DNA from: Rhizomucor pusillus
Lineage: Eukaryota; Mucoromycota; Mucoromycetes; Mucorales; Lichtheimiaceae
NCBI GenBank assembly: GCA_900175165.2
Contig: FWWN02000235.1
Coordinates: 6,377 to 53,394, forward strand
Reading direction: 5' to 3'
DNA: 47,018 nt
This document shows, piece after piece, positions 22,902 to 33,036 of the stretch; position 1 is the stretch's first letter, and every line of letters begins with the position of its first letter. The translations under genes were made by a program, and so were the position numbers. The notes beneath the pieces are model-generated. The model saw only the letters and a program-made list of their open reading frames with translations. It was not told the origin of the DNA and searched no databases.

Positions 22902-24412
22902 TTAGACTTTATCAGCTTGCTCAGTCTTTTCGTAGCCAGAGATATCGGACAAGGTCGAGTTTGTATCTTGCTGCTGCTCTTCAGGCGACTTGTTTGTGTT
23001 TGTGATTTGGTTGGCGACGATAAAGATACCAGGGAAAGAGATGAAGACAAGGATCCAGCAGACCAAGCATGCCCATCGCAGACGGACAGCAGCTGCGTCG
23101 ATACCAAACGAGATAGCTGCACCAGCGGATTGTATAGCCTTGTAGAAACCGGCGTAGCGAGCAAGCAACTTGGGGTCGTTGGACATGGCACCCATGACCC
23201 AGTACATGTAGGTCTGGAAGACGGCGTCGCTGAAACCGTAAAAGATGTAGAGCACAAACGGACCACCGAAGCCAGGATCGGTCCAGTGGATAGGGTTCTT
23301 GTAGTCGTTTTCAAAGGTTAACTGGAATGCAAAGCCACCAGCCCAGATAGCCATCAGCATGACAAACATGATACTGGCGCCGAGCAGACCGCGAGCGCGA
23401 CGGCTCAAACCTTGATAATCGAGTAAAAGACCGAAGATGAGAGAGCCAATGATTTGCATGCCCCAGTACATGGTGCCATTGAGAGCGCGAGTCACTGCGT
23501 TGAAGTACAAAGCGTTGACGTGGAATTGATAGGCGTAGAACCAGTTTGATGCCAGGAAAGCGGGAATCTGCGCGGTACATTGTTGTTGTCAGAAATTATA
23601 CATTGATTCAGCAAATTTAAAAAAAAAGCTTACCAAGGCAATGATGCGCCATTCGCGCCAAACATTGACAACACCCTTCAATTCTTGCACCCAGCCGCTG
23701 GACTTTGCGACAGTTACTTTGGTGCCATCGTCGCGAACGACCATGGAAGGCGGAGCAAGCACAAACGAGAAGAAGATACCAACGATCATGATGACCACAA
23801 AAGCAGTGTAGGTTGCAGTGGAAACAGCGCTTGCTTGGCTTTCAAGGTTGACGCCAAGGGTGATAACAGAGCCGAGGATACCACCAATGTTGAACATTGC
23901 CCAGAAGATGCTGACATATTTGCCCTTGTTCTTTTCTTCGGGGTACGACATCATGATGGCACCTTGAGCAGACCAAAAGACGGCAGCGCAGCAGCCCAGA
24001 ATAACACCGGAAGCAATCACGTAGCCGGAAACTTGTTTGGCATCGTAGACCCACAAGGACGAAGCGTAGACTGTGTATCCAATAGAACCGATCTAAAAAT
24101 ATGACAGGCCATGTCTCAGTTGGAATTTATTCGCCCATTTTTTCCTTTTTTCTCTTTACATACAGTCAATGTAATCTTGACACCTAGAGTGTTTGTTATA
24201 GAGCCAGCGAATAGACCAACGACGGCAAAGCATGCGTAAAGTGCACTGTTGGCTGTGTTGGTGAGAGTGATGTTGTCGGCCATCAGACCACCGGCACCCA
24301 GACCGTTCAGGGCATTGAACATGCCAGGGCAGCACAGACATACAAAACCAAGCAGGATGACTTGCACGAGAGGTGACGCAAGTTTTCTAAAAAGGATATT
24401 ATGGAGGGACAT
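22902..24412 (-). CDS. UNC-93-like major facilitator superfamily protein, copy 2
   Basis: Three exons (24412-24164, 24092-23634, 23567-22902) give 457 residues. It is a close paralogue of the gene at 19183-20672: same intron positions and phases, middle exon of the same 153 codons, and the same landmarks (CLCCPGMFNALNGLGAGG, GCCAAVFWSAQGAIMMSYPEEKNKGK, RYAGFYKAIQSAGAAISFGID). The N-terminus differs and the tail ends in an Asp/Ser/Thr-rich stretch. The sequence before codon 9 reads CTTTTTAG, so an acceptor and a further upstream exon cannot be excluded. The start used here is the in-frame ATG at 24412. Substrate is unknown. Confidence 0.9.
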
Positions 24413-24502
24413 GTGTAATGTAAGTTGAGGAAAGGAGGAGAGAGAAAAGGTGGGGGGGAAAGGGAATTCACAAACAGTTGTGCTTTAAATAGGGGACCTG
24501 CT

Positions 24503-24512
24503 CCTTATATAT
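24503..24512 (-). promoter_or_regulatory. TATA-like box of UNC-93-like copy 2
   Basis: On the minus strand this reads ATATATAAGG, about 92 bp before the start codon at 24412. A second AT-rich element (TATTTAAA) lies slightly closer to the gene. Confidence 0.45.
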
Positions 24513-24731
24513 TTTTTGGCGGACAGACGGCCGCCGAAATCGAAAAAGAGAAAAAAAATGCAGTAGCCCCGTTATGAGACAACGTGGTGCATAGAACGAC
24601 CAACGACGAAAAGGTTTAGCACTAACTGACTGGTGGTGTCTGACTCACCTGCTGTTGCGATGTGCCGCTTTCCCTTTTTCCCTGAGACAAAAGTTATGTA
24701 ATAGGAAAGGGTCCATTCCGGTCATGTTGTT

Positions 24732-25583
24732 CAGGGTTTAGATGTCTTTTTCTCACAAGTCTTGTTGCTATGAAAAATCTTTATCCCCGCGGTCTCAGAA
24801 ATCGTTGATGTCGTCGGCCCCACGGGCGGATTCAGGGTCTCCTCCATCCAGCCGAACCCTGTCGCCCTCTACACCCAATTCCACACATCCAGTTCCACGT
24901 ATTACAGCCCAGCAAGACCCGTTTTTCCAAGCGTTTCCCATTCGCTGATCCTGAAGCAACGCCGGACATACATTAGTCATTCCCTCGAGACTTGAGCAAA
25001 CTCTTTTCCCGTGCCAAGCAATGGGAATTTCAGGGTCGATGGTGTGTTGGGTTTGCTGACAAAATAAAATTTAGTGCTTTTTTTTGCGGAGAAGGACCGC
25101 GTATCCACCAAGGACATGCAGGCTACCCAAATACAGAAGGACGTCATTTCCAGCCCACTCGATGTACGCATGTTCTCTTTCTCTCTCTGACATAATGGAT
25201 GCGGGGAGTGGAGTAATGGATGTAGCTAAAAAAAATTTTTTTTTCTTGTGCTTCTGAAAGTTCCAGAAAAGTAATCTGATGATGATGATATTGGCGGTGT
25301 TCTGAGGGCGGCCCTTTTTTCTCGGGTGGTCCCCCGCTCATCAGTCAACAAAACGACGACGAGACGCTGTCTGAGTGGAGGAGAGACGAAGGCACCGGAT
25401 TGGTTGGGACGGGACCCTGAAGACCCTAATCCTGGGCCTCTTTTTTTGCCCTTCAGGGTCGTCTCTCATGAAGACATGTTGTTTATCGGAGCGTATGTAC
25501 GTAAACCAACTTGCATCTAGCGTGTGCGCATTTCATTAGGTAATAGCTTCAGGGTTTCCCAATATCCCAGGAATCGTCAGGGT
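24732..25583. promoter_or_regulatory. CAGGGT motif series upstream of UNC-93-like copy 2
   Basis: CAGGGT or ACCCTG occurs at 24732, 24833, 24856, 25031, 25414, 25454, 25550 and 25578, that is 320-1170 bp upstream of the start codon. The motif matches the cluster in front of copy 1, which suggests common regulation. Confidence 0.45.
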
Positions 25584-25629
25584 GCGGCTTTTCTTTGTCA
25601 TCATTTCGTAATTGAACCTCAAACTAGTG

Positions 25630-25841
25630 AGATAGATAAGCCATATCTCGTTGAGAGCACAAGTATCCAAAAAGATAAGCCATTTGAAATAAATAATTGA
25701 ACTGATAAACCAGCTGGCTTAGCACTCGTTGATATGTACCCGCTCCCAGTCCATCACTCTACTACTCCTTTTTTTATCGCCCGTCCTCGCCGAGTCGGGT
25801 ATACGACAAGATAAGAGAGAAAAAGGCAGTAAGCTAGATAA
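25630..25841. promoter_or_regulatory. Cluster of WGATAR (GATA-factor) motifs
   Basis: Six WGATAR sites, all on the plus strand, begin at 25630, 25634, 25673, 25703, 25809 and 25836; AGATAAGCCAT occurs twice. Fungal GATA factors regulate nitrogen, iron and light responses. The cluster is over 1 kb from either flanking gene, so its target is unclear. Confidence 0.35.
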
Positions 25842-26819
25842 ACGTATCAGTAACAAACATCATCGGAGACCAACGAAGAACTAGATTACACCAAGCACAA
25901 ATGAATGGCGTGCAGAGGATTGCACACAACCGGCATATGTATATGTATATAAGGCTTGAAATGATTTTACAAGGTGACAGCATGTTAACAAATAGCACTT
26001 TGAAAAAAATAGCAAGTTTTTTGTAGCCAGCAGGTGGCGCCGGTTATTTCTTTCTTCCGCGGCTCAAATTTACCGAGAGAGAAAGCGGGGTGCCTTACTG
26101 CGTGCTGTTGCTAAGGCATCAGGAACCTCCACCATTCGCATATTTTTTTTCGACGTTTATTTGGAGTCAATCAACGAAATGTTCAGCTCATTATGAAACT
26201 GAATCTCTCAAAGATTCTCTGCGTTCGTCAAAGACTGTGTAGTAGAATACATGCAATGTCATATGGTCCCTATATACGCGCCCGAGTTTTCTACATAGCA
26301 ACGTTTCCGAGATTGTTGCCGGCTCCGAAATGCCGGATGAATAGAAGCTTGCTTGAACAGGCGCAGAGCAAGAGAATACAATGAAGTGTCACTCTCGTAT
26401 GCATTTGGCGTGGCACACTGGAACTCCATTTTCAACGAAGATCCCCTTCAGTCTGACCAAATATTCGACTGGCAAATCACATCATTTTAAAAGCACATTT
26501 TCCTAGTAATTTCCTGCAATGGGCTCGCCCTATTGATGGTGCTTGAATGAACGTTATAGAATATAATGATGAACTAGAAGCGTGAGAATTCCAAATTAAA
26601 GAGGGGACTGCGATGCTGTTAGGTGGTGGGGTTTCATGTCGGGCATGTTGCTTAGGTTTGGGATCTGTTGCATCCCCGCACACGAATGAGTGGTCCAGTC
26701 CTGTACGTCACAGTACACAAAATCTCTACTATCCTGACCCCACGTTACACGACTCGCAAGTCAGAGGGAAATTTTTTCTCTGGATAGAAAATGCCAACGA
26801 TTCTTATTACTACAAGCTA

Positions 26820-27984
26820 TTAAAATGATGATGCAGCGCTAGGCTGAAGTATAGAAGAGTTACTACTACTGCTGCTAGACTCGCTCCAGGCGACAGACGC
26901 CGCGGCTAGACTATCTGGTATATGTAGATTTAAGCTGCCGTGGTCGTCAAATAGCGGTTCAGACAATATCCGCTCTATAACGTCGCTGCCAGCAGCGTTG
27001 CTGCTGCTGGTCTGATAGCAAAAATAATCCACGCAGCTGTGCGTTGGCGACGGCAGGTTATGACTTGTTCCAGGCATATCCAACATGTTGTTGAGCGCTG
27101 CATCGTTCGCGTTGTTGCTAGGAGCGGCGGCGGTGGTCATGGTAACGTGAGGGAGTGACGAGGAAGAAGAAGCGTCATTGTTGTTGCTAATGTTATTGTT
27201 AGTGTCCTGCCGGTACATCCCCCCTTTCAGTGCAAAATTTTCTGCTTCTAGTCGATGGATAATGGATCGAAGATGCTGGTTCTCTTGCATAAGCTGCGTT
27301 GTTGTATAGTGGAAACTGTCTTGGACTTGCTTGATTTTGAACTCCAAGTCTCTGACATATCTCTCTTTGCGTTCACGGAATGCTCGCTGTGCTGCTCGGT
27401 TCTGTGCTTTACGTTTTACTTTGGGATCGCCGTCAGCCTAAGCAATAGCAGTGTGTAAGAGAGCATTGTGTATAGGATGAAAAAGATTCAAAGATATAAG
27501 ACGCTTACATCAACAGAGTATGTTTCGTCGTCAGACATTGGTTTTCGTCCTGGTTTGCTTGACACGCTGCTGCTAGATGTTGGACGGACACTACTATTGT
27601 CATCGCTGCTGTATTCTATGTGAATATATAAAAGGCAGACTTAGTATTTGCTTGTTGGATATATATCACAGATAGAACTACTTACCATCACTTGGCGATT
27701 TGGCATCCCCGTCAGAAGCTACGCAACAGCGTGCGAAAGCTTAGAGTTAGGTTAGGCAAAGGGGGGGCAATGTGTCAATGGGACCTACGATCATGTCGAG
27801 GTGATTTGCTAGCTTTTGAAGAGTTATCAGGGAAGGATTCTTGCCATTTTCGCTTGTCTGGGCGCAGAGAAAGCATGAGGGAGTTGGAGGGAGCTAGGAG
27901 GATAGGCTGGCTGGCGATTGTGAGGGTTGGAGAGTGCTGTGAGGAGGACGGACTATGGATGCTGCTAGCTGCTGTAGTTGACAT
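26820..27984 (-). CDS. bZIP transcription factor, Yap/Pap1 (AP-1-like) type
   Basis: Four exons (27984-27789, 27718-27686, 27615-27509, 27437-26820) give 317 residues. The basic region at about 120-141 contains QNRAAQRAFRERKERYV, the signature that separates fungal Yap/Pap1 factors from other bZIPs. A leucine zipper follows from about 143 to 185. The protein should bind TTAC-type sites in the nucleus as a dimer, and Yap/Pap1 members commonly act in oxidative, metal or drug stress. The N-terminus is Ser/Pro-rich. The tail after the zipper is Asn- and Ser-rich and low in cysteine (one visible Cys pair near CVDYFC), so the Cys-rich redox domains of Yap1/Pap1 are not evident. Small introns lie in the first third. 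A TATA-like element is at 28053-28059. Confidence 0.9.
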
Positions 27985-28880
27985 ATTTCACTTTATGTTA
28001 AGTAAAGAAAAGAAGAAAAAAGCTGAAGATGCAAAGTATAGTGAGGGGGCGTCTTTATATTGCTCCGAGGGGTCGCAAAGAAACAATATTTCCGTCATGA
28101 GACTGTATCGTCTTCCTTTATATATATGTTGCTGGTCTGAGGTTAGCAGCTCATTCGATCTGTAAAAAGGACCGAGTAAAGGTGGGTTTTTCCGCTGATA
28201 AGCGCATATCCGGTGCATCCTACGATCTTGGCGGCCAAAAAAGGCAGCAAAAACATAAAACAAGTAGTAGAATCAAGGGGAATAACTCTTCCATGCTCGT
28301 TAGACACTTCTTCTTGACTACTTCTTTAATGAAGACGAGTGTCGGTCTTTGATTTTGCCGAACGAGCCAATTACATTTCTGGTAATTTTGCGTCACATGG
28401 GAACATTACTCGACTCATACTTGAAAGGCAAATCGGGTACATGTGTGACGCCCAATCCTCTCGGCGGTAGTGCCAGATGCGTGTCCAACCGCGTCAATGT
28501 TTGCAGTTTCAAAAACTTAGATATGCAGTCCAAAGAGTATTTGGATGCTGATAGTAGTAACAAGTATCAACGCACTGATCCACGAAAGCTAGTAAAGACC
28601 ATGGAATACATCTACATAGTTTGCTATGTCTATATCTACAATTTGTTAACCGGAAATTGGGGACAAGGACTCAGCTAGAAAATGGCCAATCCAAACGAAG
28701 CTTGATCTACATCCTCTCAGGGCAACAAGAAGAGAAATAAATTAAACATACTCCTTCTTCTTTCTATGCTATCATTTATTTTTTACAGTATATGGAAATA
28801 ATTATATAAATTAAAAAGGAGAGTTGAATATACAAGGTAGAGAGAGACAATTCAGATGTACATTAAATATACCACAATAT
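27985..28880. other. Region between bZIP and solute-binding-type genes
   Basis: It contains the bZIP promoter and the 3' flank of the gene ending at 28881. A plus-strand frame of about 110 codons (28349-28678) has no ATG at its start and no known motif; a neighbouring frame is also open for about 40 codons upstream. It may be a relic or chance. Confidence 0.45.
28053..28059 (-). promoter_or_regulatory. TATA-like box of the bZIP gene
   Basis: The minus strand reads TATAAAG about 70 bp before the start codon at 27984. A second TATATATA stretch lies further upstream, at about 28118-28128. Confidence 0.45.
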
Positions 28881-30698
28881 TTAATGGATATCGTTCATAC
28901 GGTAGAACGGCCTTTTCGGTACATTCTTGTTCATCTGGTACCGGCGGTACAGGAAGAATGCAAGGATACCTGCGCCCAGGACTCCTACGATAACACCCAC
29001 CGACACGCCTGCCTTGCCGCCACTGCTCAAGCCGTGGCTCGAGCTGTTGCTACCTTCATTTGTGTTGGGCGTCGACTCGGTTTTGCCAAACGGATTCGAA
29101 GTGCATTGAGTCTGCTGGAAAATCGACTGTGCGTCGCATTGGTACGACACCTGCGATATTTGGCGAGGCACATCTGACTTTGCAAAGTTGCGAAGCCAAG
29201 TATACGTATAATTGGCATCGTAGGTTGGTTCAATCATACTGATAATGTCTAGAATCGCAGTTGTTAAGCAAAGACGAGTCGGTTGCTACTACGAAAATGT
29301 ACTTTGCTTTTTACCTCTCAGTGCCAGATCAGGGCGAGCAGGCGATCGTTCCGGAAAGTCTATCAATGTATGTGTAAACATCAAACACCGTCAAAAATGA
29401 TTCATCATCCAGCAACAGCCGCCTGTACCTGAATAACCGTTTCCATTCACCAAACCGTCAAATCTAAACACGTTCTTGTTGGTGACAAAAGGCTCATCGA
29501 AGACATCCATGCCGTCAATGAATCCTCCCAAATTAAGCCAGCTGTCATAGGTCTGGTTGCCAAGATTATCCAAGGATGTCATATCAACCACGTAGTCCGC
29601 GTAACTAATTGCAGTGTGGAACTCGTTAAGTTGCATGTAGCTCGAATCTTGAGCCTTGTTTGGTTCGACCAATGTTGATCCTAAAACGCAGCAGCAGATT
29701 AACGTGTGAACCAGGCTTAAAAAAACAAAAACGCATACCAGCGTCCTGCGCCAAAGATGCATAGAATGGATCGCGCAACAAGGTCCATGTCTTTGCAGCT
29801 GCATCGTAGCTTGTGAATGCTACGTTCTTCTTGTCGGTAAGGCTTGCCAAGTTGCTCTTGTGACAATTGTATGTATTGGCAATGTTTGCATAAGCGGTCG
29901 TAGCTTCCGATTCCTTGTCGAAAAAGTGCGCAACATAAACGAGCCACGATGCTTGCTATATTTTTCGATTTTCAGAAACACGTCTTGTGTGTGTACCTGC
30001 TTAAGACTCTTATGTTTACCTGCAACGGTGTTAGCTGAATGCTGTCAGGAGAGAACCCAACGTAATTCGATCCCGCCAAGTTAACATTGGATTGGTCGTT
30101 GAAAACGATATCGACAGTGTTGTTTCCTGGAGAATCAGTGACATTGCCGTAGCAGGTTGATGTTACGTTCTGGTAGCCCTGAATGGATTTCACGGTATCG
30201 GACAGACCGAGCAGCTAACATTGAAGATGGACAAAAGATCAGCAGATGGAAAAATTTTCCACGGCGATCCATCTCTCTCTTTTTACCTCCATGAACGGAA
30301 GCACTGAGGGTGCATTGGCGACGCCCACGTTCGTCACCGGCGTGTTTACAACAAGATTGTATCCCGTAAAGTTCGTGGTCGGCTGGCCGCAGCAAACCAA
30401 TGCATATGTTTCGCCTTTTATGTGGTTGTGCAAAAGCTTATACCATTTGTGATATTCGACAGTGAAACCATTCGCTGTGTCTTTTTCGCAGCGCGAAATA
30501 TAAGTATATGCTTTCTTTCTCTCTTTCACGTATAGCATGTACACTACCGTTTACAAGCTGGTAGCTGCTGCCATTGTAGTGATTAACGTTCGGGTCGAAA
30601 CCGTCCGTCTGTGCCAGGGCAGAGTGGGTAACTGCCAGCACCAGCAAAGCAGCAGCAGCGTTGAGAGAGTGGAATGACCTAGAAAGCAGTCGTCGCAT
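28881..30698 (-). CDS. Type I membrane protein with a bacterial-type (class III, TroA/BtuF-like) solute-binding ectodomain
   Basis: Seven exons (30698-30548, 30474-30287, 30214-30020, 29955-29739, 29680-29429, 29359-29315, 29248-28881) give 471 residues. A signal peptide (1-29, ending HSALA|Q) is followed by an ectodomain with many N-glycosylation sequons (NGSS, NFTG, NVTS, NQTY, NYTY) and then by one transmembrane helix (about 430-450) with a basic cytoplasmic tail. The ectodomain shows the order of periplasmic iron/cobalamin-type binding proteins: APSVLPFMELLGLSDTVKSI, VDIVFNDQ, YVVDMTSL, then DFPERSPARPDLALRDIISMIEP. In bacteria such domains feed ABC importers; here it would be a cell-surface binding protein, ligand unknown. 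The family call is from recalled pattern, not a search. A TATATATA element lies just upstream. Confidence 0.78.
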
Positions 30699-30755
30699 GG
30701 CTGGCTGATGAAGAGAGAGAATGGTAGGACGATGAGCAGGCACCAAAGCACAGAC

Positions 30756-30764
30756 TATATATAT
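30756..30764 (-). promoter_or_regulatory. TATA-like box of the solute-binding-type gene
   Basis: An alternating TATATATAT stretch about 60 bp upstream of the start codon at 30698. Confidence 0.45.
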
Positions 30765-30897
30765 GCTGCTGGGAACTCGAATCGAACCAAAAAGAGCAAG
30801 GTTTCGCAAAATGCACATGAGCTTTTTGAACAAGAAGCCACAGCAGCCAATGAGAGAACGAAAAAATTCCTTCTTTTTCAGGAACGAGTAACAACTA

Positions 30898-32396
30898 CTA
30901 GTACAACGCATGCAGGGTAAAGAGGAAGAGGAGGAGTAGGGCCAGCCCCACAGTTAATGCAAGGAGAAAAAGCTTATTTTGCTGGTGCTGCTGCTGCCGC
31001 CAACTTGCCACTTTGCGCCACCTGCGCCGACGATCTCGCCACAGCGCATATCCCTCCTCCTCGATCTGAGCTTTATCGTCCGGAACAACCTCTACCATTA
31101 AATACACATGGTCGCTTGCTTTGTAGTCTTGGTTCCCTCGCCACCGTGCCATAACATCGAAGCACCGCACAAGTGTCCAGTCGAGCTTGGCTTTGAAAAG
31201 ACCAAAATACATTGGATTCTCCAAAGTAACTGCGTTTGGATCCCATGGATCATAGAAACCAGGGTTGCGCGCCATTTTGAGCACGCCCATGGGCAGTCCA
31301 GTGAATATCTTGGGCCACTTTAGTATCCAAGACGACGGCAGCCAATGCCAAGCCGATAGACGGGTATTTACAGGACCATCGTCTTCGTGGAAGGATAGAA
31401 CGCGCTTGTCCCACCACTCGCTTTCCGTTTCGCCTAGAGACAAGAACCGGTATCGATCCCGCGCATATTTTAAAGACAGGCGAGCTATAGAGTGAGCCAT
31501 CGTATTCAGGTCGCCAAAGATGAGCTGATGGGGTATATCGTTCTTGTGGAGCGACGCGTCGTGGAAAATTTCAGAAAATGCAGCGATGCGATCCGTGATA
31601 CCGGCAAACACCTAGATCATAGCCAGGTTGTTAAAACGTTGAAGAACAGCGTTGCAGTTATGTAATTTATATATACCTCTAAATGCACGCAATAGCACAG
31701 GATGGGCGGAAGATGCGGCGCACGGACGACGCTGGCCAAAGTGTAACGCCTTTTGGCAAGTCACTTAAGCTACCAAGCATTGTGTGTCAAGGAATCTCTT
31801 TTTTTTTTACCTTCCTTTGCGCGGTTCACGCAGCAAGTCGCCATTATTGTCCCAATCATATCCATGATATCGATGGTGAAGCACTCGAAACTCGATATCG
31901 AACTTTGACAAGATCGCATTTCCGTGTATTCCTCCGCCCTACTCTAAAGTCGTTAACCGATCGACTTGGGGAAGGATTCATGTAAATTCTTCCGTAAATA
32001 CCTCATCTCTCGGCTGCCTCAGTGGACTTTCTAGTTCTTGAAACTCGCACACAAACCCGCCTTTCATACGCAGCTGCTCGCATAACTCCTTCATGTGGTT
32101 ACGGTTTGCGGATCGGCGGCACCCAATATCGATTTCTTGCAGGACAGCAACGTCAGGGTCCAAGCTCTTTATTGTTTCAATGATAGCCTCGGATTCTTTG
32201 ACATTTTAAAAAGCAGCAAAGTCGCATCTGTGTGAGAGAGAGAAAAGAACGATTGCCAGGGATGCAATGACGGTTTACCATAATTCCGTTCGACATTCCA
32301 TTGCAAGATTTTAAGCGACTTTACGTTTTCTGGATTGTTGGGTGACGGCGGCCGATAGTCGTAAATGAGCAGCTCTCCAGGTCGCGTTGTCGCCAT
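30898..32396 (-). CDS. Endonuclease/exonuclease/phosphatase-family protein with C-terminal membrane anchor
   Basis: Five exons (32396-32279, 32195-32002, 31938-31811, 31749-31677, 31611-30898) give 408 residues. Catalytic landmarks of the DNase I/APE1/inositol-phosphatase fold are in order: LQWNVERNY (about 33-41), DVAVLQEIDIG (metal-binding Glu), GIHGNAILSKF, CVHLEVFAG, the GDLNTM motif and a C-terminal SDH. A hydrophobic stretch at about 383-405 (KLFLLALTVGLALLLLFLF) ends the protein, so it is probably tail-anchored with the enzyme in the cytosol. Substrate (nucleic acid, phospholipid or sphingolipid) cannot be told from the sequence. Its stop is only 199 bp from the start of the next minus-strand gene. 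The acceptor of exon 2 (TCAAAG) is weak but is the one that keeps phase. Confidence 0.85.
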
Positions 32397-33036
32397 AGGT
32401 TGTGTGTCTATATATTGGAGGAACGTCCGAGTCGAGCGTCAAAGGGAGCCGGAGTTGCAGATGACTAGTTTAAGCCATTTTCCTCAATGGATGAATATCT
32501 TGCTACAGCCCACGTAGCAACCGCTTTGGAGGTTCAAGGAACCTTACTTCTGAAGTCAGAATTTGGTACGTTTGGTACGGATTCTGGTACGGATGGTAGG
32601 ATTCTACGCAGAATATGATTGGTAGTCATTGATACGACCCCGCCTTTTCGATATCATCGCTGCGTCGGATATGCAGCAGATTGTCTGTATGACGAAATAT
32701 CCAAGTTTGTCATCCACAACTTTCCATAACATTTCATAAACTTGAGCTTAATCTTACTATTCTCATGGACACTGTTACGCTGATATTGTGAGATTCTATA
32801 TATACGGCGTGGAGGAAAGCTGGGAGGTCATTGTTTAGGATGCCAAGCGATGTGAGACAAGACTTCTGATAGGGGACATCCATTTTTGGCAAGGTCAAGT
32901 TCACATTTGGCAGAAACGGGTCTCCAGAAAGAATGTTACAACTTCCATGCCGTTGGCAATTTCCAACAACAAACATCGACCACCCTTCATTTCTTTCTTT
33001 TTTCCTCCACACCCCTTATCGCGCGGAAAACATCCT
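32397..33036. promoter_or_regulatory. Divergent promoter region with GGTACG repeats
   Basis: It separates the minus-strand EEP-type gene and the plus-strand lipase gene. GGTACG occurs three times in 27 bp (32565, 32574, 32586). A TATATATA stretch at about 32788-32796 points toward the lipase gene. An in-frame ATG at 32947 would extend the lipase by 30 residues. Confidence 0.45.

Larger units (their letters stand above)
24413..26819. other. Intergenic region upstream of UNC-93-like copy 2
   Basis: This 2.4 kb carries the copy 2 promoter with eight CAGGGT sites, a GATA-motif cluster (25630-25841) and otherwise AT-rich sequence. I see no gene, although short open frames exist. The right part is the 3' flank of the bZIP gene. 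Confidence 0.5.

Noticed and set aside
28349..28678. Plus-strand frame of 110 codons between bZIP and solute-binding-type genes
   Set aside because: No ATG at the start and no recognised motif. It may be a relic but cannot be supported.
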